Shown in pieces: positions 1 through 7,695 of a DNA stretch of 8,233 bases. Location: the NCBI GenBank assembly GCA_014729735.1, contig WJJN01000775.1, forward strand, positions 1 through 8,233. The letters are read 5' to 3'. Position numbers and translations under genes: made by a program. The stretch comes from Candidatus Zhuqueibacterota bacterium. Lineage in GTDB: Bacteria > Zhuqueibacterota > Zhuqueibacteria > Thermofontimicrobiales > Thiofontviventaceae. How positions within the stretch are numbered: the stretch's first letter is position 1; every line of letters begins with the position of its first letter. The notes beneath the pieces are model-generated. The model was not told the origin of the DNA and searched no databases. It was given only the letters and a program-made list of their open reading frames with translations.

Positions 1-1461
1 ACCGGTGGAGTCTTTGTAAGTACCTGCACCCAATGGGCTCCAATCGAAAGCACCGGAGGCTGTTTTGCCGGAACTCTTCCAGACATTGTATCCCTGGAAG
101 TTTTCATTGAATTCAGCGCTGTTGTCCCAAACGACTTTCACACCTTCAGTGACTCCATCAACCACATGCTCCATGACCTCGAGACCGGGTGCAGTCGGCG
201 GTTCGAACGGAACAGCGTAATCTTTGTCAATAATGCGCTGTGCCATATCCATGATTTCAACCAGTGTCATCAGGCTATAGATGCCGCCGCGTTCAGGATC
301 ACAGCCGACACCCAGCGCAGCCGTAACGACAACCGAATCACCTGCAGCCAGTGTTTCCATGGGTCCCAGTGTAATGATTGCACGGTAGTCATTGGGAAAG
401 GCTTTTCCTGTACTCGGATCGATGATCATTCCCTCGAATACCTGCGGTTTCATCATCCGGTCATAAGATTCCTGGTCTGTGTTCGGATCGTTATAAATAT
501 GATTTGTATGAAACGAAGTTGGTCGAAATGTCGGCGGATCGGTTTTCAGAATCTTGAAACCTAAAAATCCCGGCGATTGCAATGTGCCATCCGCGCTGGG
601 ATTTCCAGTGTCATCCTCAATACCTTCCATTTCCGAAGGCTCGAGATCGTCGCCGTCCCACATGAATATCATTGTGCTGTCTGCCTGTTCATCGGTCAAG
701 CCGTGATCGACGCCAGCCCATTGCGGAAACAGGTCGATGAAATCCCAGTTTGCATTACATGCGGCATGGTCGTCTCTGTGCACATACGCGCCTTCGGTGG
801 GCCAATTCGACAGCTTGCTGACATCACCATCCAGACGCCAGGTAAAATAAAATTCGTCCAGATCTCTGGGTGTATCGGGATATCCATCGTCATCGGAGTC
901 GATACCGACGTTTTTAATAGTATATTCATAAACAATAAAATCATCCCGAAAACTTTCGCTCCAGGAAAATGTTCTTTCCGTGACCTCAAGTCCTAACGGA
1001 AAATGCCCTGTCGCTGCCGGAACCATAACATCGTAATATTTGGTGTAAGTATCCTGCTCGGCTCTGGCATCGGGACCCGTAATCACGTGAACAGAATCAA
1101 TCGGAGCATATTCTCTGTCTTCCGGTTGTGTGGAATGAATTACACCATCCACACGAGCTGTGAGCCACAATGAGCCACGATAGAGATAGGAGTTGCCGGA
1201 TCCACCGGGCCAATCACCGGAGGGGGAGCGATTTTCATACGAGTCATCCCCTGTTTTTCCGAAATTGGTGACTCGGCTCCAGAGAGTACCGATTTTATGA
1301 TGCGCCCAATCGTCCTCGACAATCGGTCCGATTTTGGCATGACTCCTTTTTGCAAAGGATTTAGTACTGCCTTGCGGATCAGCACCCATGGTCGTCATTG
1401 TCCACAAGCAAAGGAACACTATGACAAGAATGGGATACTTAATATGATTTTTATGATACAT
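1..1461 (-). CDS. Secreted protein of unknown function with C-terminal fibronectin III-like domain (3'-truncated by window edge)
   Basis: The minus-strand frame is open for exactly 487 codons from an ATG at 1461 to the left edge, with no stop, so the gene continues outside the window. Residues 1-27 form a signal peptide: basic n-region (MYHKNHIKY), hydrophobic core (ILVIVFLCLW), probable cleavage near A27. There is no lipobox. Residues about 50-415 form a beta-rich module of unknown function, with the landmarks KIGTLWSRVTNFGKTGDD (56-73), WPGGSGNSYLYRGSLWL (84-100), an Asp-rich DxDxDG element (188-196), a DGD strand motif (211-213) and LGPMETLAAGDSVVV (365-379). From about residue 420 (PPTAPGLEV) a fibronectin type III-like domain begins (VKVVWDNS, then GYNVWKSS). 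I recall similar proteins from KSB1/Calditrichota-type genomes, always uncharacterised. The ATG follows a GAGGAGG Shine-Dalgarno and lies 36 bp after the receptor stop, so the two are probably one operon. A T9SS sorting domain may lie beyond the edge; this cannot be seen. The gene call is firm; function is unknown. Confidence 0.9.
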   Translation of the reverse strand, partial: MYHKNHIKYPILVIVFLCLWTMTTMGADPQGSTKSFAKRSHAKIGPIVEDDWAHHKIGTLWSRVTNFGKTGDDSYENRSPSGDWPGGSGNSYLYRGSLWLTARVDGVIHSTQPEDREYAPIDSVHVITGPDARAEQDTYTKYYDVMVPAATGHFPLGLEVTERTFSWSESFRDDFIVYEYTIKNVGIDSDDDGYPDTPRDLDEFYFTWRLDGDVSKLSNWPTEGAYVHRDDHAACNANWDFIDLFPQWAGVDHGLTDEQADSTMIFMWDGDDLEPSEMEGIEDDTGNPSADGTLQSPGFLGFKILKTDPPTFRPTSFHTNHIYNDPNTDQESYDRMMKPQVFEGMIIDPSTGKAFPNDYRAIITLGPMETLAAGDSVVVTAALGVGCDPERGGIYSLMTLVEIMDMAQRIIDKDYAVPFEPPTAPGLEVMEHVVDGVTEGVKVVWDNSAEFNENFQGYNVWKSSGKTASGAFDWSPLGAGTYKDSTG

Positions 1462-1470
1462 CAATTGTTT

Positions 1471-1477
1471 CCTCCTC
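1471..1477 (-). promoter_or_regulatory. Strong Shine-Dalgarno that fixes the start of the left-edge gene
   Basis: The minus strand reads GAGGAGG followed by a 9-nt spacer and ATG at 1461-1459. It sits inside the 36-bp gap after the receptor stop codon (1498-1500). It supports translation of the left-edge gene from the same transcript as the receptor. No terminator or promoter fits in this gap. Confidence 0.8.
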
Positions 1478-1497
1478 AGAAAATGGTTTTGCACACA

Positions 1498-4308
1498 TTA
1501 GAATTGAATAGCCAGCCCAAAGCGCACCTGACGTCCGTTACTATAAACCTGCGGATTTCTTATATAGGATCCATCGATGTCCTGCCGCACGATCGAGGGA
1601 TCGCCGGTCAGCTCATAAAATCTGTTGCTTCCGAGCCATTGAATATTATCACGATCGAACAGATTAAATACATCGATAAACAAATCATATTTGATCGTAC
1701 CTGCTTTAAAATGTCGGATCAATTTGACATCGGTTGTCGTGGTATACGGTCTTCGCTGATCATTGATTTTGCCTGTTCCATACGAGGAATATGGCAGACC
1801 ACTGCCATAATCTGTCTGGAAATTGGCAGTCCACTGCGCCAATGGTCTGAATTGACCCATCGCCGGACCGAAATCATTCGGCGTGCGCAAAGTAATGTTG
1901 GCATTGATTGTGTGCGTTTGATCGTAATCCAGAATATTCATCCGTTTGACATCAGTAAAGGAACCATAGCCGCCGTAATAATTGGAGCTTCTTCCTTTTG
2001 CCACGGAAAACGTATAATTAACCGAAGCTCCCCAGAAGCGACCAGGGCGCTTGGTGAAGGTGAATTCCAGACCTTTGATGTTGCCATAGTCGGCATTTGT
2101 GTAAACATTCAGCTCGGTATTCTGGATGCTTTTGCCGACGTATTTCTGCCAGTTCATCAAATTGGTGACGTCTTTATAATAACCGGTAATCGTTCCCTTC
2201 ATATCTGCGGTAAACTGGTGCTCCACGCCGACTTCATAAGCAACTGTCTTTTCAGGATTCAGATCCGGATTTCCGATATAATTCCCCACTTTGGTAAGTG
2301 ATTGAATTTTGTAATTTCGGAACAGGAAATACGCATCCGGGCGCTGGAAATAATGACCGTAGGTGAAATGCAACACATCCTGATCGGTAATCGGATGGGA
2401 AATACCTAAGCGTGGACTTACCTGATATTTGAGTTCCGCTTTTTTCGGATTCGTAAAAACAGGAAGTCCGTTTTCATCATATTCGGTATAAGGATATTCG
2501 TAATCAGCAGGATAGAACACATCATCACCGAAACCGGATGGATCGAACATGTCGAAACGCAATCCAACCAATCCGATTATGCCGGCGAATTCGATTTTAT
2601 CCTGAATATAGGCACCAACATCCACGGAGTTACGATCCCAGATGTCTTTTCTGAAAATCCCATATCCCAGAGTCCAGCTAATATTCTCGACTTTTGTTCG
2701 ATGATGGTAGAATTCAAAACCACCCTTTAACATGTGATTCGGCGTGATCTGACTCACAAGGTCTGCTTTCACGCTTCGTGTCCACGATTCCTGATCGCGG
2801 TACGCCGGATCATCGCCGCGCACCCACCAGTAATTATTTTCCCGCTCACGATAAATCGGATGGGGACCTGGCAGATCCGGATTCCAGATGAGGTCTTCTT
2901 CGGTGTTGCCATCGCCGTCTCTGTCATCGACATCCGGTGTCGCATAATGATAATTTGAATAGAAATTGTTCAACCGGACTTCATAAAATGTTTTTGAGCT
3001 GAGAGTATGTGTCCAGATAAGGTAAGCATTATTACCCTTTTGTGTACGATCCCACAGGTAATCCTGCATTGGTCCGACATAAAAATTTCGAAGCAGATTA
3101 TATTCGGAGCCATCAGGCGTCACGCCGCTCTGCGGGACTATTTCACCCTGTTGATCTCTGAACTTATGCGGATCATTCACATAGATATAATGATCCAGCG
3201 TGTCGCCTGCCAGATTATCATAGCTGAAATATTCATTTTCCTCATAATTCGAACCGGGACCGTATTTCGCTGCCGGGAAATAATATGTATCCCAGGCGCG
3301 ATCGCTGAAAACTCCGCCCAATGCAATTTTGTGGTTCGGAGTGATCCTGTATGTGAGTTTTCCCTGATATGATTGATTGAAATCCTGCTGGTTCAAAAAA
3401 TAACCGCGATCTTGATCTGTTATCTCGGCTGATAGCGAGAAAGACAGATTTCCAGGGACTTCGACTCCAACCGAGGAAAGCAGAAAATTCGTAATTGGTT
3501 CGGGACCACTTAAATTTATTTCATAGATATCTTTCAACATATCGGTATTCACACCCGGATCGCCGAAATCCGTTGATGTGAAACGAGCTCTACCGGAATA
3601 TTTATCACGTCCCTCTTTCATAGCGAGATTCAGAATACCGGATTGAACATTACCATACTCAGCGCTGAAACCACCTAGTGAGACTTCTAACTCCTGTATT
3701 CCATATTCCGGAATATCCGTGGTAAAACCTGAGAAATCGACCACGCCATCAGAGTAAGCACCAGCCGGGTCTCTTACCGGTATGCCGTCCACAAGCACCA
3801 GCACTTCGCCGGATCGACCGCCGCGAAAATGTGTTCCCACAACACCGGCTTGATTTTTAGCAATTTCCTCGAAACTGTCCACTGGTTGCATTTCGATATC
3901 TTCCGAAGTGACAAAGTGCCGTGTGGATACCTCGTCTTTCTGGATCATCGGGCGTTCAGCTACAATGGTTACAGTGCCTTCCACATCCAACACTTCAGTC
4001 GACAACTGGAAATTTACTTTAGTCGTTAAATCGATGGATACGCGCACATCTTCAACGGTCACAGCCGTGTAACCAATCATGGTCGTTTTGAGGCTGTATA
4101 TTCCCGGGGGAACATTCAATATCACATAATTACCGTTGATATCTGTAGCTGCCCCCATCGTTGTTCCTTCAACAACAACATTCACACCTGGCAGCGGATC
4201 TCCTGTTTCCCGATCCGTTACATTTCCGGCAATTTTGCCGGTCACTCCTGCCATGGCGCTCCCTGCGAGGAGAAGAAATAATAATAGAAATGAAAGCTTT
4301 TTAAACAT
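1498..4308 (-). CDS. TonB-dependent-receptor-like outer-membrane protein with carboxypeptidase-regulatory-like N-terminal domain
   Basis: This complete 936-residue protein is predicted to be an outer-membrane beta-barrel that takes up or binds a ligand using TonB/ExbB energy; the ligand is unknown. Residues 1-20 are a signal peptide ending AGSAMA. Residues about 24-103 are a CarboxypepD_reg-like beta-sandwich (TDRETGDPLPGVNVVVEGT, then GNYVILNVPPGIYSL). Residues about 120-233 are the plug, with FRGGRSGEVLVLVDGIPVRD (161-180), where most families have RG..s..VLVLiDGvP, and SAEYGNVQSGILNL (215-228). The rest is the barrel, with typical late motifs GNPDLNPEKTVAYEVGVE (679-696) and DLFIDVFNLFDRDN (875-888). 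The C-terminal residue is Phe (GLAIQF), as expected for BAM recognition. No obvious TonB box was found, so energy coupling is inferred from family. An EF-hand-like Asp cluster lies at 459-472, probably in an extracellular loop. The start is supported by GGAGGG with a 5-nt spacer. No SusD-like gene is adjacent. Confidence 0.93.
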   Translation of the reverse strand: MFKKLSFLLLFLLLAGSAMAGVTGKIAGNVTDRETGDPLPGVNVVVEGTTMGAATDINGNYVILNVPPGIYSLKTTMIGYTAVTVEDVRVSIDLTTKVNFQLSTEVLDVEGTVTIVAERPMIQKDEVSTRHFVTSEDIEMQPVDSFEEIAKNQAGVVGTHFRGGRSGEVLVLVDGIPVRDPAGAYSDGVVDFSGFTTDIPEYGIQELEVSLGGFSAEYGNVQSGILNLAMKEGRDKYSGRARFTSTDFGDPGVNTDMLKDIYEINLSGPEPITNFLLSSVGVEVPGNLSFSLSAEITDQDRGYFLNQQDFNQSYQGKLTYRITPNHKIALGGVFSDRAWDTYYFPAAKYGPGSNYEENEYFSYDNLAGDTLDHYIYVNDPHKFRDQQGEIVPQSGVTPDGSEYNLLRNFYVGPMQDYLWDRTQKGNNAYLIWTHTLSSKTFYEVRLNNFYSNYHYATPDVDDRDGDGNTEEDLIWNPDLPGPHPIYRERENNYWWVRGDDPAYRDQESWTRSVKADLVSQITPNHMLKGGFEFYHHRTKVENISWTLGYGIFRKDIWDRNSVDVGAYIQDKIEFAGIIGLVGLRFDMFDPSGFGDDVFYPADYEYPYTEYDENGLPVFTNPKKAELKYQVSPRLGISHPITDQDVLHFTYGHYFQRPDAYFLFRNYKIQSLTKVGNYIGNPDLNPEKTVAYEVGVEHQFTADMKGTITGYYKDVTNLMNWQKYVGKSIQNTELNVYTNADYGNIKGLEFTFTKRPGRFWGASVNYTFSVAKGRSSNYYGGYGSFTDVKRMNILDYDQTHTINANITLRTPNDFGPAMGQFRPLAQWTANFQTDYGSGLPYSSYGTGKINDQRRPYTTTTDVKLIRHFKAGTIKYDLFIDVFNLFDRDNIQWLGSNRFYELTGDPSIVRQDIDGSYIRNPQVYSNGRQVRFGLAIQF

Positions 4309-4329
4309 TGAAACCCTCCATTAAAAGTA

Positions 4330-4359
4330 CTCACAGCTTATATTTGCTGAGACATCTCA
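4330..4359 (-). promoter_or_regulatory. Overlapping inverted repeats in the receptor 5' untranslated region
   Basis: Two short overlapping dyads lie between the predicted promoter and the receptor start. One is a 12-bp palindrome, TGAGA-CA-TCTCA, at 4348-4359. The other is a possible hairpin pairing 4330-4337 with 4346-4351 (CAGC/GCTG plus CTC/GAG around one bulged base, 8-nt loop). They share bases 4348-4351 and so could not both form in RNA. The palindrome could equally be a protein-binding operator just downstream of the transcription start. Both are short enough to be chance. Confidence 0.3.
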
Positions 4360-4367
4360 TTTATTAC

Positions 4368-4399
4368 ATTAAATTAAAGATATTCTTAATTAATGTCAA
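4368..4399 (-). promoter_or_regulatory. Predicted promoter of the receptor operon
   Basis: The minus strand carries a perfect TTGACA at 4399-4394. Downstream is an AT-rich stretch with overlapping -10 candidates: TTTAAT at 4378-4373 (15-nt spacer, five of six consensus bases), TAATTT at 4376-4371 (17-nt spacer, three of six) and TTTAAT at 4373-4368 (20-nt spacer). The stretch also loosely resembles the TAnnTTTG -7 element of Bacteroidota. This places the start of transcription roughly 50-60 nt upstream of the receptor ATG. The promoter lies entirely in the 159-bp gap after the hydrolase gene, so the receptor and its downstream neighbour can be expressed on their own. The exact -10 is uncertain. 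Confidence 0.55.
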
Positions 4400-4467
4400 G
4401 CAAAAAAAGTTCTTTAAAAGGATAACAGGTTTTAAATTGCTATTATTCTTAAACCAAACTGTCAAAA

Positions 4468-7400
4468 TTATTTTAACAACATCATCCTTTTCTTAATTGT
4501 GTTTCCTTCCACATCAAGTCGATATATATATATTCCGGATGCCATCCGGGAAGCGTCGAATAAAACTTCATGATATCCGGCAGACAGATTTCTATCAACA
4601 AGCGTGGTAACCCGCCGACCGAGCATGTTATAGATACTCAGTGCGACATGACTATCTTTCGAAATTTCGAATGGAATTTTGGTAACAGGGTTGAACGGAT
4701 TCGGATAATTCTGATGCAGTTTAAAATTTTGTGGTTTCGCACCTGAATTCATAACCACATGAACCGGTAACTGTGTCCGTCTAACTAATCGAAAATCATC
4801 AAAATAGACGCGCCCGCTGACCGCACCTGTTGAATCATGCGTTAACTGAAAACTATCGACACGGTATTTGGTGCCATTCAATTTATTATCCGGGCTAATC
4901 CATTCGCCAACAGTTGTGCTATCGCTTAAATCCCATTGTAACAGGCGCCAGCCATACCAGTCGAGCGTATACCATTCAGACACTTCATGAGCGGGCCATT
5001 CAGATCCCTGAGCTTCATCCAGGCAAAACCGAAATTTATTATTGCTGCCATCGCCAAAAACGTAGCATTGCAATACATAAGATGTATCAAACTCCACTGC
5101 TCTCGGTGCTCCGCCTCCGAGGTAATCGCGCAACAGAAATGCATCCTGTGAAGTATCCCATTTATATTTCAAAGATGCAGCCCGTTTGATTTGTGTGGCT
5201 GGCAAATAAACATCACGTGTGTACCCGAATTCACATTCAGGAACAACGATTCCTACAGTAGAACCGCTGTAACCGGGCTGTTTCCAATCCGCGGATGTGG
5301 AAAATTCATCGATCGCACGCTGATCAAACGATCTGTCATCTGTAGTTGTAAAAGTAAATGAGACGTTGTCAATTAATGAGTTTCCGGTGGTGTCAGAAAT
5401 AGTATTGTTCAGTAGTGCCGTATAATTTGAAGACATACCAAACGGTTGCTCCGGCTGAATGCTGATAACAGATTTACCTTCTTTAGCAGTGTGTAAAAAC
5501 TGAGTTGCAACCTGGTTTGAACTCTGAAAAATACGCACAGCCTCTTCGGTTAATGTTGCTTCGTCCAGCGGTTCATTGAACACAACTGTGACAATATCAT
5601 CCACATCAAATCGCTTTTCCTCACCAGTGTAATCCGGGAAATATTGAACGACAGAAGGAGGTACATCATCCACTGCACTGGAGTGAAAATGCAATTCAAA
5701 GGCGTCTCCGGCTGTACCATCAGCGTTTCCGTCGATGGCAACACCATTCACATCAGTCGCAGTATTCTCGATAATAAGCGTATAATCGGTATCAAACTGA
5801 AAATATTCGGAAAATTCGATAGTCGCAGTTTTTTCCCGCTCATTCCAGATCACGTTTTCTACAGTCAACGCCGGAATTATCTCAATTGCCGGTTGCAACA
5901 GTGACAGGTCCATGTTTTTGGAAAAAGTAATTTGCACCGGTTTATTAATTGAAATCGTTTCTCCCTCTGCAGGAACTGTATTCACAACGACCGGCGGAAA
6001 AGACGGTATCTCGTCGGAAATATCCGTATTTGATGCGGTAGACTCATTCCAGAAACGATTCAGGGTAGTCGCATAATAAGTATATTGACCGTTAAAATCC
6101 TGCAATCCATCAAATTGTTCATCTACGAAATATGGCGCATTCCCAAAATGAATATTAACAATCTGATCCGATGCTACATCAGGCTCTGTACTTTCCGAGC
6201 GATAAACTGCGTACCATTGATTTTCAATAATGGATTGCGGAGGCGTAACATCGATCTGATAATTCAATTCATCGATTTTATTTAAGGCGATAGATGGCGC
6301 TTCCGGGGTACCTGCCTGATATATTGGTCTGATTTTGGTTTTATTTTGAAAAAAGGTCTCGCGACTTTCCTGAAAATAATTATAATTCTGCCAGTTTTGA
6401 TATCGGAAAAACTGAAATCCATCGACCCAGGGAATTGTCCGACACATTTCAATGACAGCCGGATGCTTATTCCACACTTTATTACGATCAAATAAATAGG
6501 ATCCTGGTCCGACAGAATACAGGCGCCCAGCTTCAATTCCCGGTTGGATGAACTGACTCCAGCATTGGGGACACCCGCCAGTTAACATGTCGTAATAGCC
6601 ATTTGCCGTTAACCAGTGATAATGCATTGGGGTAAGCTGTTCAACATATCCTTCATTAAACCATAAAGCCGCATCCTGAAAAACATCGCCGTACCCCTGC
6701 CATACGCCCCAGTTATAACGTCCGAGTGCTGCCACAGACAAACGAACCCAGGGCTTTTCTGTCTGAATTGAGTCATGTAGCGTTTGCACAAATTCGGTCA
6801 CTGTCCAGCGCCGCCATTCATTCCAATCATTAAATCCCTCAGGTACGCCGCTACTGGCAGGATGCTCGATATCATAAATATATCGTTGAGATTGTTTTTC
6901 GTGTAATGCTTTCAACTGCTTCTCAGAAATCATACCATCGATAGCAATATCACCAGCAGTTTTTTTGTGCAACGATTCCATTGCTTTCTCAGCAGCCGAA
7001 GGGTGATATGTATATTCATTCCAGCGAATAAAATCAAGGTGGATGCCATCGATGTCATAATTTCGAACAATTTCCATGGCAACCTTTAGCAGATATTGCC
7101 GGACTTCTTCGAGACCGGGCGACAAACATCGGATCGAATTTCCATTTTCATCCACGGTCATAAAAACGCCGTTTTCGTCAGTACAGACCCATTCCGGGTG
7201 ATCGCCTGCCGGTGTGCCGGGTCTAGTACTGGAACAGTGAAATACATTAAACCAAGCGTGAAGCTCCATGCCCTTGCTGTGTGCTTCCTCGATTGCCAGT
7301 GCAAGGGGATCATATCCCGGATCTGTTCCTCCGGCATAATATCCCCAGGGTTCATATTGGGAATTATAATACGCAGTGCCACTTTGCCGGCACTGCCAGA

Positions 7401-7593
7401 GAATTGCATTAAAATTACCCTGGTGGTGATTATCAATAATACCTCTGGCTAAAGCTATATTTTGCGATGTGTTATTGTACGGGCTGATATGCTCCCAGGT
7501 CACGACCCAGGTTGCCCGAAACTCCTGATTTTCAGCAGCAGATAGGAGCTGATAACAAGATATGAAAATTATAAAGCAGGAAAGATATTTCAT
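4468..7593 (-). CDS. Secreted GHL10-type (family 10-like) glycoside hydrolase with FnIII, two Ig-like, jelly-roll and T9SS sorting domains
   Basis: This 1041-residue protein is predicted to cleave a glycan outside the cell; the substrate is unknown. Residues 1-20 are a signal peptide. Residues about 24-425 resemble the GHL10/DUF187 TIM barrel (relatives: DigH of E. coli, YngK of B. subtilis): EFRATWVVTW (24-33), GMELHAWFNVF (108-118), HPEWVCTDENG (132-142), DIDGIHLDFIRW (180-191, D187 a catalytic-acid candidate), EQLTPMHYHW (318-327) and DGFQFFRY (391-398). An FnIII-like domain follows (about 432-525), then two Ig-like domains of Big_5 type (about 533-638, with DGNADGTAGDAF at 621-632, and 643-752). 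A jelly-roll-like beta-sandwich (about 762-938, ending VYFDDFRLVRR) may bind carbohydrate. A type A T9SS sorting domain closes the protein (about 955-1041: QNYPNPFNP, SIYNMLGRRV, KKRMMLLK), directing secretion or surface anchoring. The start is supported by GGGAG with a 6-nt spacer. It is probably monocistronic, with its own upstream region and the receptor promoter downstream. Confidence 0.88.
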   Translation of the reverse strand: MKYLSCFIIFISCYQLLSAAENQEFRATWVVTWEHISPYNNTSQNIALARGIIDNHHQGNFNAILWQCRQSGTAYYNSQYEPWGYYAGGTDPGYDPLALAIEEAHSKGMELHAWFNVFHCSSTRPGTPAGDHPEWVCTDENGVFMTVDENGNSIRCLSPGLEEVRQYLLKVAMEIVRNYDIDGIHLDFIRWNEYTYHPSAAEKAMESLHKKTAGDIAIDGMISEKQLKALHEKQSQRYIYDIEHPASSGVPEGFNDWNEWRRWTVTEFVQTLHDSIQTEKPWVRLSVAALGRYNWGVWQGYGDVFQDAALWFNEGYVEQLTPMHYHWLTANGYYDMLTGGCPQCWSQFIQPGIEAGRLYSVGPGSYLFDRNKVWNKHPAVIEMCRTIPWVDGFQFFRYQNWQNYNYFQESRETFFQNKTKIRPIYQAGTPEAPSIALNKIDELNYQIDVTPPQSIIENQWYAVYRSESTEPDVASDQIVNIHFGNAPYFVDEQFDGLQDFNGQYTYYATTLNRFWNESTASNTDISDEIPSFPPVVVNTVPAEGETISINKPVQITFSKNMDLSLLQPAIEIIPALTVENVIWNEREKTATIEFSEYFQFDTDYTLIIENTATDVNGVAIDGNADGTAGDAFELHFHSSAVDDVPPSVVQYFPDYTGEEKRFDVDDIVTVVFNEPLDEATLTEEAVRIFQSSNQVATQFLHTAKEGKSVISIQPEQPFGMSSNYTALLNNTISDTTGNSLIDNVSFTFTTTDDRSFDQRAIDEFSTSADWKQPGYSGSTVGIVVPECEFGYTRDVYLPATQIKRAASLKYKWDTSQDAFLLRDYLGGGAPRAVEFDTSYVLQCYVFGDGSNNKFRFCLDEAQGSEWPAHEVSEWYTLDWYGWRLLQWDLSDSTTVGEWISPDNKLNGTKYRVDSFQLTHDSTGAVSGRVYFDDFRLVRRTQLPVHVVMNSGAKPQNFKLHQNYPNPFNPVTKIPFEISKDSHVALSIYNMLGRRVTTLVDRNLSAGYHEVLFDASRMASGIYIYRLDVEGNTIKKRMMLLK

Positions 7594-7632
7594 CGATAAC
7601 TCCCTTTATAAATTTAAGATGTCATCAAGGTA

Positions 7633-7660
7633 ATGCATTATAATCATACAAAAAATGCAT
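7633..7660 (-). promoter_or_regulatory. Candidate promoter -10 box flanked by two ATGCAT palindromes, upstream of the hydrolase
   Basis: The minus strand has a perfect TATAAT at 7642-7637, about 45 nt upstream of the hydrolase ATG. No recognisable -35 hexamer sits 16-18 nt upstream; a TTTTTT run is in that area. Identical ATGCAT palindromes at 7633-7638 and 7655-7660 are 22 bp apart centre to centre, close to two DNA turns, and the nearer one overlaps the -10 box. This is a plausible promoter with an operator pair, but the region is AT-rich and chance occurrence is possible. Confidence 0.4.
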
Positions 7661-7695
7661 CGCCTTCATTCATCCCAAAAAAAGATTATGCTGTC

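Noticed and set aside
577..996. Plus-strand open frames at 166-564 and 577-996
   Set aside because: Both are antisense to the left-edge gene and lack recognisable motifs or good ribosome-binding sites.
1140..1385. Minus-strand frames at 1140-1385 and 696-989
   Set aside because: They are in a different frame from the 487-codon gene that covers the same bases. That gene has a signal peptide, a Shine-Dalgarno and domain-like sequence.
1462..1497. Possible terminator or promoter between receptor and left-edge gene
   Set aside because: Only 36 bp, mostly the ribosome-binding site; no stem with a T-run and no promoter hexamers.
1297..2301. A 334-codon open frame on the plus strand
   Set aside because: It lies antisense across the 3' part of the receptor gene and the start of the left-edge gene. 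Its translation shows no coherent domain, whereas the minus-strand translations are clearly protein-like.
4460..4465. A second minus-strand TTGACA just after the hydrolase stop
   Set aside because: The hexamer 17 nt downstream is TAGCAA, a poor -10. The promoter at 4399-4368 is closer to the receptor and better formed.
4308..4496. A 62-codon plus-strand frame over the hydrolase-receptor gap
   Set aside because: It is a by-product of AT-rich sequence; it overlaps the promoter and ends inside the hydrolase gene, with no ribosome-binding site.
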